Source: Posidonia oceanica (Eukaryota; Streptophyta; Magnoliopsida; Alismatales; Posidoniaceae). Taken from it: a stretch of DNA of 64,000 nucleotides. The position numbers and the translations under genes are program-made. Shown here piece after piece: positions 34,335 to 45,342 of the stretch. The notes beneath the pieces are model-generated. The model ran no database searches and had not been told where the DNA came from. It worked only from the letters and a program-made list of their open reading frames with translations. Each line of letters opens with the position of its first letter. Within the stretch, counting starts at the first letter, position 1. The DNA lies in NCBI GenBank assembly GCA_037176725.1, contig JAZBRS010000075.1:79672001-79736000 (forward strand). Direction: 5' to 3'.

Positions 34335-35372
34335 GGATAAATTATAGTTTACTATCCTCAACTATTTGTATTTTTCAACATGATATCTTTTTTTTTTTCA
34401 TTACAACTTGTCTCCTTCAATTATAGTAAATTACAACAAACCTCCTTTTTAGGTAAACGACGTTAAATTTTTACATGGTTTGACTATTTTATCCTATGTA
34501 ATTTACCATTTGAGGGTTAAATTACAGTTTATCCTCCTCAATTATTCGAGTTTTTCAACTTGGTACTTTAAACATTTTTCGTTACAACTTATCCCTTCAA
34601 ATATAGTAAATTACACTGAACCGTCTTTTTGGGTGAACGTCGTTAAATTTTTGTTTTGTCTGAAAATTTTACTTGTAATTACAAATAATTTCCTTCTCAA
34701 TCCTACAGAACCTGACATGAACGTTACCCTCATAGAATCATTTCTTCCTCACTCATACCCCATTCGACTACAAATCTCAATCGCAACACCCTTTCCGAGA
34801 CTGAGCGGGTTGAGACATTCGATTGAGATATTCTTGATAACGATAAGGAAGAAACTTGAGATTTTTTTGTGGTGTTAACAGAGTTCAAGATTGTCGGTTT
34901 ATCAAGAAAAAAGAGAAAAAAATGTCTAGGAAAGAAGGAGAAAGGAGAAAATTTTGATGGTGAAGTTTGATTTAGGGTTTATAGCGTAGAAAAAATAGAA
35001 GAAGATGGAGAAGAAGAAGATTGGGAAGAATGACAAATTTGTTTAAAAGAAATATTGTAAAGGTCACGTGACCCTTCAAACTTGACAGAAGTGATTTATT
35101 GTTTAACGGAAGTAATTGAGAGGAGGAAGTTGTAATGAAAAAAAGTTTAGGGTATTAAGCTAAAAAACTCGAATAGTTGAATAGGGTAAATAGAAGAATA
35201 TGGAAAGAATGGTAAATTTGTTCAAAAGAAATATTATAATCTTTCAAATCTGATGGAAGGAGTCTCTTATTTAACGAAGGTAGTTGAAGGGGACATGTAG
35301 TAACAATTTTTTTTTAAAAGTACTAAACTAAAAAATGCAAATAGCTGTGGAGGATAAACTGTAATTTAATCC
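34335..35372. mobile_element. Non-autonomous Mutator-like element with perfect 9-bp target duplication
   Basis: It is flanked by TTTAAATAT on both sides (34,326-34,334 and 35,373-35,381). Terminal inverted repeats are GGATAAATTATAGTTTACTA at the left and, from the right end inward, GGATTAAATTACAGTTTATC, and both continue into TCCTCMAC..TATTTGYATTTTT. A 9-bp duplication with long inverted repeats is the Mutator signature. A second copy of the terminal sequence lies inside on the left (about 34,514-34,680), and partners lie inside on the right (about 35,080-35,190). No transposase is present. A 132-codon ORF (34,480-34,878) has no recognised similarity. Confidence 0.85.
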
Positions 35373-37294
35373 TTTAAATATTGATGTATAATATAAATGT
35401 TATTATGGATTTTATCCTAACACCCATGATAAATTTGATGATATTCCCAACACCCTTCTACTTCTTAGATTTCTCCTAATACCCTCCCACAATCCTCTGT
35501 AACCCCATCGTAGTTATTCATCTAACTGTGTTCATAATCACCAACAAAAATTTGGTCAAATCCAACCTTAGATGCTAAAATTAATGAGTTACCATTCAAT
35601 ATCCATTACTCCCTCCTCCTAATTGTAGTCACTACAATGGTTTAGTGTTTTGTCAAGACATTAAATTGAGTTTTTTGATAATTTAATAGTTATTTGATAG
35701 AAATTATACATATTTCTTTGCAGAGGATATAATATTTTTGGCATAATTACATAGATGACAATTCTTTTAAAATAAATATAATAAAATAATAAAATTTAAA
35801 TATTATTGAAATACCATTACTTGAATCATAGAGTTCCTTGATGTAGACGCATACACTAAAAATGTTTCAATATTGTTTCATTGTCAATTTGATTAACTAT
35901 ATCACACTTAATGTAAGCAACTAAACAATATTTGATCTGAAATCAATTCTTCTGGATTAAATTCTATAGACACTTTCTTCGAACTCAAAAAATTTATCTC
36001 ATTACTAATGGATTTGTCTCTAACTGATGATTGTTCAGAAGTTATTCTTTTCGATCTTTTAATCAAATACTTGTCCATAACTGTTTGTAAAATATAACTA
36101 TACGTAAATAAAAAAGAGAGAACTAAAAAAACAAAAAATAATTTAAATAATGTACATTACACATACCATCGGATGTACACGGATACATATCTCTTGTTAT
36201 TTGTCGTTTGATGAGAATAAACTAATTCAAATGCTACAATTGATAATTTGATTTTTACTAATTAACCCAAGACTCCAAGAGAAATAATCCAAATAACACA
36301 ACACTACAACAATACAACTACTAGAAAAAATATGAAACAATTAAAAACACCACAACACTATGAAATCATATTGCATAACTGCAGTTGAAAATATGAAAGG
36401 CATAAAACAGAAGAAGATTTGATGCAGTTTGCAGTTGTGCATACCAGAGAGTAGAGAATCACATCATATGATTGGAGAATGGAGACTCAGAGAGAGGACT
36501 TAGAGGAGGTTCATCGGAGACTCGTAGAGAGGAGGACTACTAGAGAGGACTACTGGAGGAGGTGTTGTGGTGGTTTCGAAGGAGGCAATGTTGCATTGGA
36601 GGTGGTCTTGGTGCCTTGGTATGGTGGTGGCGCCGTCATGCCGGTGCGGACTGCGGCTACTTGCCTGCACTACCGGGTGTTGGCCATTGTTGCTCTGCTA
36701 GTGCTGGGATTCAGCCATTTGGGGTTGGAGAGGTCGGTAATGGGATCAGGGTTGTTGCCTCACATTGGGGTGAGCCATTTACTTAGGTAAATTGCAATTT
36801 AGGTTGGATAAATTTTATATTACCCTGATAATTTTTAAAAATCAGGATGAGGCATGTGCCTAACCCAATTTGTATATAAATCCGCCATTGGTACTTGATC
36901 AATATATCGCTATTGTGCTAACCTCTTCCATGGCTAGCTTGCTTGTTTTCCGACTTTCTTCTCATTTTTATAGAAAAACTACTTTTTTCCTCTCTATAGA
37001 AATTATTACAATTATTATTGTTACCGTACTTAATTTAAGGCCTTATGCTTAATCAAGGTATTATTATTTTTAGTCTATTTTCTAGAGTAGTCTTACTTTC
37101 TTAATTTAGTTGGCATTAATTCATTTTGCTAGTATGTTCTCGCTTTGTTCAAATTTTCTTGACTATAGTAGATTAAGGTTGATTAAGGTTTATAATGCCT
37201 GGATCAACTTTAATTATCTATTAACTAGGTCTTTCTATTCTATACACTAGTTTTAACATGTTAATATAAAAGATTGAAATTTCACCAAAATGAA

Positions 37295-37314
37295 GCTATA
37301 CACTAGTGTATAGC
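37295..37314. repeat. Perfect 20-bp palindrome
   Basis: GCTATACACTAGTGTATAGC is identical to its reverse complement. A degenerate relative (GCTATGCACTAGTATATAGT) occurs at about 37,480-37,500, with similar flanks between, so the roughly 200-bp interval may be a small decayed inverted-repeat element. Confidence 0.8.
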
Positions 37315-37380
37315 TAATAAGCTGTACATGAATAGTCAACCACCATTAGATTGCTATCCTACGGTTGTAACGTGTGTAGG

Positions 37381-37422
37381 AAAGAGAAAAAAAAGAAAAG
37401 AAAAGAAAAGAAAAGAAAAGAA
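37381..37422. repeat. (AAAAG)n microsatellite
   Basis: At least five tandem AAAAG units; a shorter, irregular relative lies near 38,068-38,093. Confidence 0.9.
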
Positions 37423-38883
37423 TTACATCAAACATTCATGAAGAATCAAATAGTCAATAATTACTGTACAATCGTGTTGGCTATGCACTAGTATATAGTC
37501 TCATTGGATTGTTGAAATTTACTATGTTAGTTACAGCTATGTAATTGTAATTTATTATATTATTGGTAGTGATCACGTTGTTATTTTAGTTTTATATTAT
37601 TTAATATTACTTATGATGTATTCTTTAAAGTTAATTAATATATGATGAAAATTTAGGTTACGTTTGAAAACATTTTTTTTATACTAATTTATCGTGTTAA
37701 GTATTTTTTACGTAATAAGAGGCTCCAAATAAGTGACAAGAAAAAACGATAATAGTTATTAAGTACGTTGAAGCAAGATGGGGATGGATATTTGTGTTAA
37801 TTTCATATTAGATAACAACTTTTGGTTATGTCAGATGGTTACAACTACTTTCTCTATGACTGGTTTTTCTGTAAATCCTGTATTTTGAAAAATAATATTT
37901 TAATACTTTCTATTGAATGCTTGTGGTAGAATCTTAACATAATTTTGATTTCTTTTTGGACGTACTTCTATAATAGATGATCCTTAGTAATATTTTGATT
38001 ACTTGATGCTGATATCTATAGTGAAGTTTATAATATTATATCTTCATCGTTTGTAAAGTGGGAAAAAAAAAGAAAAAAAGAAAAGAAAAGAAAGAATGAC
38101 CGTCTGGCCAGTCAAATGTTAGCTCCGGAGTACGGAAACAGAGATTTCAAACTCGACCATTATGGTAAAAGAAATATAAAAAATAGTAGAGTATTGAGAC
38201 TATTGCAAGGGACATTGGGACGAAAAACCCGTATGCTCCAATCGGACTGGTCATGCATCCAACATTCTCCGTGTTTATTTACCCCATAACCATACACCAG
38301 CTAACGCCCCAGGCCGTGGAATCCACCCAAATCGTCCTCGATTCTCAAAGAAACGAACGGTCCAGATTCGACGATGTCCACCCAAAGTTGTCGCGACTCC
38401 ATCGTAATCCCACAGCTGACAGCTTCCTTCCCACCGGCGAGTCACGAACTCACTGGGAAAAGGAACGGAAACGCTCCCTCTCCGCCTCCGCCACCGACAA
38501 AGCTAGGGTTTCCTCCACCTCCCGGTTTTGATGCCGAGGTAGACATTCTGTTCGAAAGGTAGCGTTTGCGGACGCAAAATTGGAAGGAATTCTAGTGGAA
38601 AGATCCCTCCTTTTTTTTTTCTTCTGATGAAAGCTAGGGTTTTTCTTTGCAACACTTCGGGTTTGAGCACGGATTTGACGGAAAGGTACGTTTTTTCTTC
38701 GGATTTGGGCTCTGCAAGTGCAAAATTTGGTTCTTTTTGGTTGGGATGAATCCCGAATTGGTGTCGGAATCTTTGGTCGTGTTTTTTTACCACAATAAAG
38801 CAAAATTCGGGTGTTGATCGAGGTGTTAGGGTTGGTTTGGGTCGAAAGATCGTGTCTTTTTGGGGTTATATTGCTCGATTTGC

Positions 38884-40131
38884 ATGGCGAGGATGGACGA
38901 TACGGAGGATGATGCGAGGTATCCTCCGAATCCGTACCATTCGAACCACAACAGCCGTTCTTCCTTTCCTTCTTCCAACCGCTCCAAGGTTCCCCATCGA
39001 AGTGCCGCCCTGTCTCCCCAAATCGACCGTAGGTATCCCAAGGATGAGGAGGAGGATGAATCTGATGCGGAGGAAGATGAGCTGAATGGTGGTGGTCGTG
39101 CCATGGAGGATGACGTTGAAGAAGACGAGGAAGACGACGAAGAAGATGGACGTGGATCTGGTTATCGTCGGCCACACGCCGAGGAGTCGTCACCTGAGAG
39201 CAGGGGGAAGAGGAGAAAGCTGAATAAGTTTGCTTTAGGATTCGAGTTTGCCCCTCGAGTGGCAGCTCCAGCACCTGTGGTTGCTTCTGCTACTGCCACA
39301 TCGTCGAGACCACCCGTTCGGAATAATCCAGCAGATTGGACGGAGGACTCGACTTTCGTGCTTCTTGACGCGTGGGGTGTGTTGTATATTCAGAACGGAA
39401 GGAAGAGTCTCCGATCTGATGAGTGGATGGAGGTTGCCAAGAAGGTCAATGAATCGTCTAGGACTCCTCGTACTGACGCTCAGTGCCGTAATAGGCTTGA
39501 TACTTTGAAGAAGAAGTACAAGAAGGAGAAGGCAAGGATGGCTGAATCAATGAGTTCAAGTAGTAAGTGGGTCTATTTCAAGAAGATGGAGGAACTGATG
39601 GGATCACCTTCACCGCCCCAGGCTCCCAGGCAGCAGCAGCAGCTGAGACTTCCCTGTGGGATTGATTCTGGGGAATACGTGTTTGCAAATTCAAGGCATT
39701 ATCTGAATCGATCAAATGGATTGGATGAGATGAGAGACAGCCCTGCAGGTTCTGAATTGATGGGTGACGATGAGGATGATGATGAGTCAGATGGGCTCCC
39801 TCCACAGAGTACTAAGAAGCCAAGGGGTGGCTCTGATTCGTCTTCATTTAGGATGCTTGCCGACTCGATCCAGAAATTCAGTGAGATTTATGAGAAGATG
39901 GAAAACAGTAAGAGGCAGCACATGGCAGAATTGGAGAAGATGAGGCGGGAATTTCACAGAGATTTGGAAGTGCAGAAACGTCAGATTCTTGAGAGAGCCC
40001 ATGAAGAACTTGACAAAATAAGACAGGAAGAGGGAGATGACGAAGAGGATGAAGAAGAGGCGGATGAGGGTGAGGAGGAAAACAATGACAATGACGACAT
40101 TGATGGTTCTGCGGAAAATGCAAGCAGTTGA
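38884..40131 (+). CDS. Trihelix transcription factor, ASIL1/ASIL2-like (SIP1 clade)
   Basis: Nuclear DNA-binding protein of the plant trihelix family; ASIL proteins repress seed-maturation genes in seedlings. The first in-frame ATG is at 38,884 (MARMDDTEDDAR, 415 residues). A second ATG at 38,893 gives MDDTEDD, the usual start of relatives, and is equally likely. In 415-residue numbering: an acidic stretch at about 54-88, a basic GKRRKLNKF (nuclear-localisation-like) at 108-116, and the trihelix at about 149-218. The trihelix has its spaced Trp residues in DWTEDS, LDAWGVLY and DEWMEVAKK, then RNRLDTLKKKYKKEK and the fourth helix KWVYFKKMEEL at 228-238. A C-terminal coiled coil (about 325-382, IQKFSEIYEKMENSKRQHMA) precedes an acidic tail. 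The coding region is intronless and intact. The length is close to family members. The SIP1-clade call is secure; ASIL2 versus ENAP orthology is not. Confidence 0.93.
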   Translation: MARMDDTEDDARYPPNPYHSNHNSRSSFPSSNRSKVPHRSAALSPQIDRRYPKDEEEDESDAEEDELNGGGRAMEDDVEEDEEDDEEDGRGSGYRRPHAEESSPESRGKRRKLNKFALGFEFAPRVAAPAPVVASATATSSRPPVRNNPADWTEDSTFVLLDAWGVLYIQNGRKSLRSDEWMEVAKKVNESSRTPRTDAQCRNRLDTLKKKYKKEKARMAESMSSSSKWVYFKKMEELMGSPSPPQAPRQQQQLRLPCGIDSGEYVFANSRHYLNRSNGLDEMRDSPAGSELMGDDEDDDESDGLPPQSTKKPRGGSDSSSFRMLADSIQKFSEIYEKMENSKRQHMAELEKMRREFHRDLEVQKRQILERAHEELDKIRQEEGDDEEDEEEADEGEEENNDNDDIDGSAENASS

Positions 40132-40132
40132 G

Positions 40133-42129
40133 GTACAACTTTTTTCTTTGTTTCACATTCTCTTGAGGAAAGTATCGCTAGGCTTCATTTCCTTCCACTA
40201 CATTGTACTTCATCACACCTTGTTGCTAATTTAGCTATTGCTGTTTGTTTTATTCTGTATGGGAAAATTTCTGAATAGAATAAGCCTCTACAATTGTTTT
40301 AGATATTTGTTATATCTTTTTAGTTCAACTTCATTTGATGTTTATTAGCACATGTTAAAGAGGGTTAAAGTAAATTATTTTGTCATTCCTTTTCATGAAT
40401 ATATAATTTTAAAGCATTTTCATTTCCTCATTTCCTGTAAGTAAAAGATAGTTATAAATCTTGGTTATAGCTGGTAAACAGTATAAATGCACATGGACTA
40501 GACCTGTGTGTCAAAGTGAGATAGAAAACTAAAATAACTTTGAAACACACTATTTTTATTAAAGCTTATGGCTTTGAAGGTTAATTTAAGAACATTGTTA
40601 TTACATATCACAATCTGTGTCCGTGGCTTAGCATACAAGAGCCTTGACTAGTTGACTTCCTATTCTTAATTTCCCCTTTTTGAGCACAATTATTTTTGAG
40701 TAAATTTACAGTTGACCTTTGGGCTTTTTTTTTTCTATAACAATCTTCTGGATATGCCTTTTGTATTTGTTTACTGCAAGTTTTTTTTGTGTCAGGATCT
40801 TGATTCTTTTGAAATGTCACATGGACAGGACTTATAAACTACAGGCTCTTATTTCATAAAAGTCTGCTATGCACACCAAAAAAATCCCTTGATAGTATAG
40901 GACTTGATGAGGCTGTCCCAAATGGAATTATCTGAGCACATTGGATCAGTCTTTCATGTAGTGAAAGTCTTAGTGAATGAAGACTATGTGCCTTAAAGCG
41001 ATTCTCGCAAATCCGGCATTCCTTGTCCCGTTCGACTGTTGTAGGCTTTTCTCTATTACATTGCAAAAATCAAAATCATTATTTCATCTCTACAGAATTC
41101 CATGGACAGATTTATTTGAAAGATACCCTGAACAATTATTGTTTAGTTTGATGAATAGGAAAAAAAAAAGCAACTGTAGATTAAGAAATTAGGGTTTTTT
41201 TTTGTACTATTTGTGCCTTTGTGGCATGCAAGAATGCATCTTTAGTAATTTGAGATGTAAGGGATGGCTAGTGTATGATTGTGAAGTGCTCTAATGAAAG
41301 ATACTGTTATACCTCAGCTCTTTCCCATTTCAATTGTTTCTTCTTCCGTGATTCTTTACTGTCCATCATCTTCTTTCTCTTGTGTCACCTCCCTTGTAGT
41401 CAGATTAGATCCTTTAGTTTGACACACCACTATCATGCATGTAATATGAGGTACCTGTACTTGTATTATAAAATTGTGAAAGTTAGAAAATTATGTATTT
41501 AGTTGCATCTGACCTTGTGCCCTTATCTTGGTAACAACTACATAGTTTTTTATTTTGTAATGCATTATGTGTACTAGTGTGGCCACACTGGCACTGACTC
41601 ACTGTGGTTGTGAGTTCATCAACACAATGAAGTAGTTATTGCACTTCTGTTTCCCATAGTTTTTCAAGTTCTTGACTTTCTTATACTTTTCACCTTCTTT
41701 TTCATTCTTACATATTTCACTAGGAATCAGTCGCAGTTCTACTTAGTTGGCTCATTGCACTAAATTGGTTGATTCTCATTAAACTTTTTAGTTATTCCCA
41801 AATGCTGTAATCTTATTGTATGAATTGTAGTCATTGAAAAAGCTGTGTGGAATTTTCCGTGTCATTACTGTTATGCTATATTTTAATATCGTGTAGAATA
41901 TGATGCTGTATTGGACGACAAACCCTTTTAATATGGACCAATTAAAGGATAAATCATCATACTACTTGATTTTGAGAACACCGATTCTTTTGAGTAGAAT
42001 ACTCTTGTTTTCATGACACACAAATTACCCTTATGACGTGGACTTGTTTCATTATTATCTATTTCTTATTTAAGCAAAATTTGGATCAATCGTGGGGATT
42101 TAGATCTAACTACTGTTTTTTTTGCACAG
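40133..42129 (+). other. Probable 3'UTR intron of the trihelix gene
   Basis: One base after the TGA stop (40,129-40,131) the sequence reads GAG then GTACAACTTTTTTC, a good donor. A polypyrimidine tract ending TTTTTTTTGCACAG gives an acceptor at 42,129, followed by GC-richer transcribed-looking sequence to about 42,250. The interval contains no ORF of note. Inferred from splice signals only. Confidence 0.45.
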
Positions 42130-42259
42130 AAAGCCCTGGAACAGGGATAGTTTCGTGATCCGGGGATCTTGGAAGTCCCTACAACCGCAACACTATCCAC
42201 GTCAAAGCCTCATCTTTGTTTAAACCAGTGCTGGAGTTGGTTTTGTACTATTAGATATA

Positions 42260-43275
42260 ATAAGCAATCACCGACATCTATCTGTTATTTTAGTGCAATG
42301 TATTCTTGATGGTAGATATCTCTGTATGACGGAAAATTGACCAGATTAATTTGTGAATTTAGTCTGAAGTACGTTTCAAAATATGATTCCTTAACAAGTT
42401 CCCTGGTTGCCTTGATTGATTCGAGCAAGAATAAATGCTGCATTTGCAACTTGTTTGCACTCGTTTATCCAACTGAAATCCTTGTTTCTTTTCTACCAAT
42501 GAAAGGGAACCTATAAGGTTTTTTGGTGCTCGAATAATACTCGAAATATGTTGAGGAATCGTTGAGAAGTAACACTGTACTAACATCACCTGCATCACTT
42601 GGGCAAAAGTAAGGGACAAGTCTCCGCATTAAGCCTATCAACTTTAACTTGGCTCTTTTAGCTCTGTGAAAAAATCCTTTACTCTTTGGGTTACCAATTC
42701 TCCAGTAGCGTTCGAGTAATTCATATTTCTAAGGTAAAAATACAAAAAACGAAAATGAGAAGTATGCTTGCAATCTCGTGCATACTATCTCCACTGCATG
42801 TCTCCCTACCGGTGGGGAATCCGCCCCTGGGTCGTCGCTCTGCTGCAACTGGCCCATCCTCTACGCACCCTTAGAAGGGAGAGGGAGTGTGACAACGTAT
42901 GCGCCTCTCCGGTCCTTGTCGTCAGCTGGCAGTGTTGGCTTGTTGACATGAGCCAAAAATCTAGGATTGTGAACATAGTTGGACATTCTACACAAAGTAG
43001 ATTTTGTTTCAACATGAGAAGATGTAAGATCGAATCAATGTAGTCAAAGTACGTAAATAGACTTCGTTCCACACGAGCAAATGCACGAGTGGATTGTATG
43101 ATGAAGGATTGAAGGATATATGTATACTAATTAATTTCTAATTTTCTAATGATGAAGCTCCTGATACAACACATACTTTGTAAAACAACAGAAAAATACA
43201 TCTCAGGTGGCCCTGATCAACGACAGCTTCCGTTGGATCAAAAGCGTGCGGCGTTCTCACGTCGGGATCCCTTAA
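42260..43275. other. Intergenic spacer between two plus-strand genes
   Basis: No gene recognised. A GC-richer patch at 42,795-42,930 is unassigned. Confidence 0.4.
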
Positions 43276-43281
43276 CACGTG
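43276..43281 (+). promoter_or_regulatory. G-box (CACGTG)
   Basis: ACACGTGGGC, a G-box/ABRE-like site bound by plant bHLH and bZIP factors, about 85 bp upstream of the TATA box of the following gene. Confidence 0.6.
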
Positions 43282-43362
43282 GGCAGATGGTTCTGGAACA
43301 GAGCGAAACACTCCTCGCCAAACCCAAACACTCCCGGTCTCCCGGTCCCAAAACCCCGCTCC

Positions 43363-43370
43363 TATATAAA
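43363..43370 (+). promoter_or_regulatory. TATA box of the 93-residue protein gene
   Basis: TATATAAA, 75 bp before the start codon, followed by a CT-rich leader. Its position predicts transcription starting near 43,395-43,405. Confidence 0.75.
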
Positions 43371-43444
43371 CCCCACAGACCAAGGCCAACCTTCTCTCCG
43401 CTCACTCCTCACTCCTCGTCTCTCCGTCACTGTCACAACCAAAA

Positions 43445-44884
43445 ATGGAGAATTCGAGCGCGCTGGTTCCCGCCTCCTCTCCTCCGCCCGTCGCCGAACC
43501 GGACTCCCTGTTCTCGTCTCTCCTCTACGGTACGTTTCTCTCATAGGCTTCGGGTTCATCGTTTACATCGAAAATCTCCACTATCTGCTGCTTTTGGTGA
43601 CGGATCTGCTAGATCACTAGCAACTGTGGCAAAAATAGTCAAGTTTTGTTGTTTTATGTTGGATCCAGTGTTTCTAGGGACTTGATCTGGTGGTCGTCGC
43701 ATATGTTGTTTACTAGACGCTTCAGGAAGGATTTGCATTACTGGTAATTGTTGGAGATTAGGTCGAGTTTGTCTTTCGATGCGGACATCTAGTGGTTCTT
43801 AGCTCGAATGACCAAATCGTTCCAGTTTTGCTGGGTTTGATCTTTGTCAGATGCTTTTTTCCTGGTTAGATTAGTTTTGTAATGTAACTTCTATGAGGAC
43901 GCTTGTGGAAAGTTGTGGATGACTGTTCTGCTACCAGTGCCTTTCTTAAAACCTGGTGATTGTTGTTACACGAGTTGAAATATGTGGAATCTAACACTGC
44001 GTAACAAAAATCTTCCCATTTAGCTAGTGCTAGCTGCGATATCATGGAAATCTGTCCCTGAAAATAGTTTCGACAAAATTTCAATTTCCTATTGTTGTTG
44101 ATGTTCTATTGTTCGACTAGGCTAAACATTTCTATTTTACATTAAATCGATGCCTCACAATCTTCTCGTACGTACATTCCACAATACAGATCTGTCTCAG
44201 CAAGTGGAATCTGCCATGGAGAACATGCTTAAGATGACTAGGTGAGATCATTGGCGTTGTAGACCTTTCTTTCATTATTCAATTTCTAGGTAAAGGGCAC
44301 TTGGACAGTTTAGTAATATAAAAGAGTAACATTGTAAGTTATATTGAAGAAGTGTGAGTGCTCTTTCCCATTTATTAGCGAGAGTAGGACATAAAGGATT
44401 CATGTTGCCGACCCCATATATTGCGAATAAGGTGTTGTTATATCTAACATTGTGTACAAGCTTGGACCAATCTTTTCTTAGATTTGGTTTATGTTAACAG
44501 TTTCTTGGCACTAAGCATTCAACATCTAGATTATTACATTTGAACATTTGACAAGTAGAGTACTTATGTGCTTTATTTTATTATTTTGTCTACATGTCTT
44601 GTCTAAATTTTGTACATTTTTTTTGAACTTACTTATCAATCAAATGACTTGATCTCACCATTTGCCAAAAACTAAAAGTGATTTTAAAATTTCATTCATA
44701 CGGTAAACTTCTTTATTATTGATATAAGATCTAAAACAGGGAAGTAGATCAAAGTTCATCTGAGATCACTGAGGAGATCATCAAGTGTAATGAGTCTGGA
44801 CTCTCAAGACAGAAATTCTTGGAGAAAGAGAAGGAACGTGTCCAAAAAGCAGTTTATGAAGTGCTGGATATGCTTCAGGGATAA
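43445..44884 (+). CDS. Small three-exon gene, 93-residue coiled-coil protein of unknown function
   Basis: Exons are 43,445-43,529, 44,190-44,241 and 44,740-44,884. Donors are GTACGT and GTGAGA, acceptors ATACAG and AAACAG, and phases agree, giving 282 bp including TAA. The product starts MENSSALVPASSPPPVAEPD (Pro/Ser-rich leader), then SLFSSLLYDLSQQVESAMEN and a largely helical charged remainder (SRQKFLEKEKERVQKAVYEV) ending LDMLQG. There is no signal peptide, membrane segment or catalytic motif. It looks like a small structural subunit or adaptor with coiled-coil propensity. I do not recognise the family and give no function. Support for a real gene comes from the TATA box at correct distance, three phase-matched introns and an intact frame. 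It is convergent with the K+ channel gene; the two stop codons are 458 bp apart. Confidence 0.82.
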
Positions 44885-45342
44885 AAGCAGTATGTCATGA
44901 TAGATTCTTTCCTTTTTGTATGGTGGCTTTATGAAAAGTTCCTCAAGCATTCAGTGCCAACTGGTGTTATCAAGGTGATTCAAGTAATAAGATGAATAAT
45001 TTGTACACAGTATAGCTGAGAAGCTTAAATAGTCATGCAGGCTTTTTGACCCCACACCTCTTCTGGAATACAAATGAAGTGGCTAAAAATCGTACTTTCT
45101 TCAGAATGCTTCAAGGGCTTCAGTGGATCGATATGCTCCTTATGTTGCTTGGTAAAAATTGTCAACTACAATCTAGACGTAACATACGATGACAACATAT
45201 ATACTGGCTCTTGTATTGTGCTATCACTTCAGACTAATCAGAAAGAAGTAGTTACAGAGCAATTCAAATATAACCAAAGCATCATACTGTTGTATTTTGC
45301 TTTAACAGTAGGTACTTTTTTTTTTTGCTGATTTTCGTTTTA

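Larger units (their letters stand above)
35382..38883. other. Intergenic DNA and likely promoter/5'UTR of the trihelix gene
   Basis: Mostly AT-rich with no recognised gene up to about 38,250. A locally GC-richer patch with overlapping ORFs lies at 36,479-36,790 but matches nothing I know. From about 38,250 the base composition changes to that of a plant 5' region (pyrimidine-rich, GC-richer), which suggests that transcription of the trihelix gene starts there. I see no convincing TATA box. Confidence 0.45.

Noticed and set aside
36479..36790. 103-codon plus-strand ORF in a GC-richer patch
   Set aside because: It overlaps another ORF in a different frame and has no recognisable domain or splice context.
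38860..38883. Upstream extension of the trihelix protein
   Set aside because: The extension begins at TTG, not ATG; the first in-frame ATG is 38,884.
38450..39274. 274-codon ORF on the minus strand
   Set aside because: It is the antisense shadow of the trihelix coding region and its leader; the plus frame has the clear domain.
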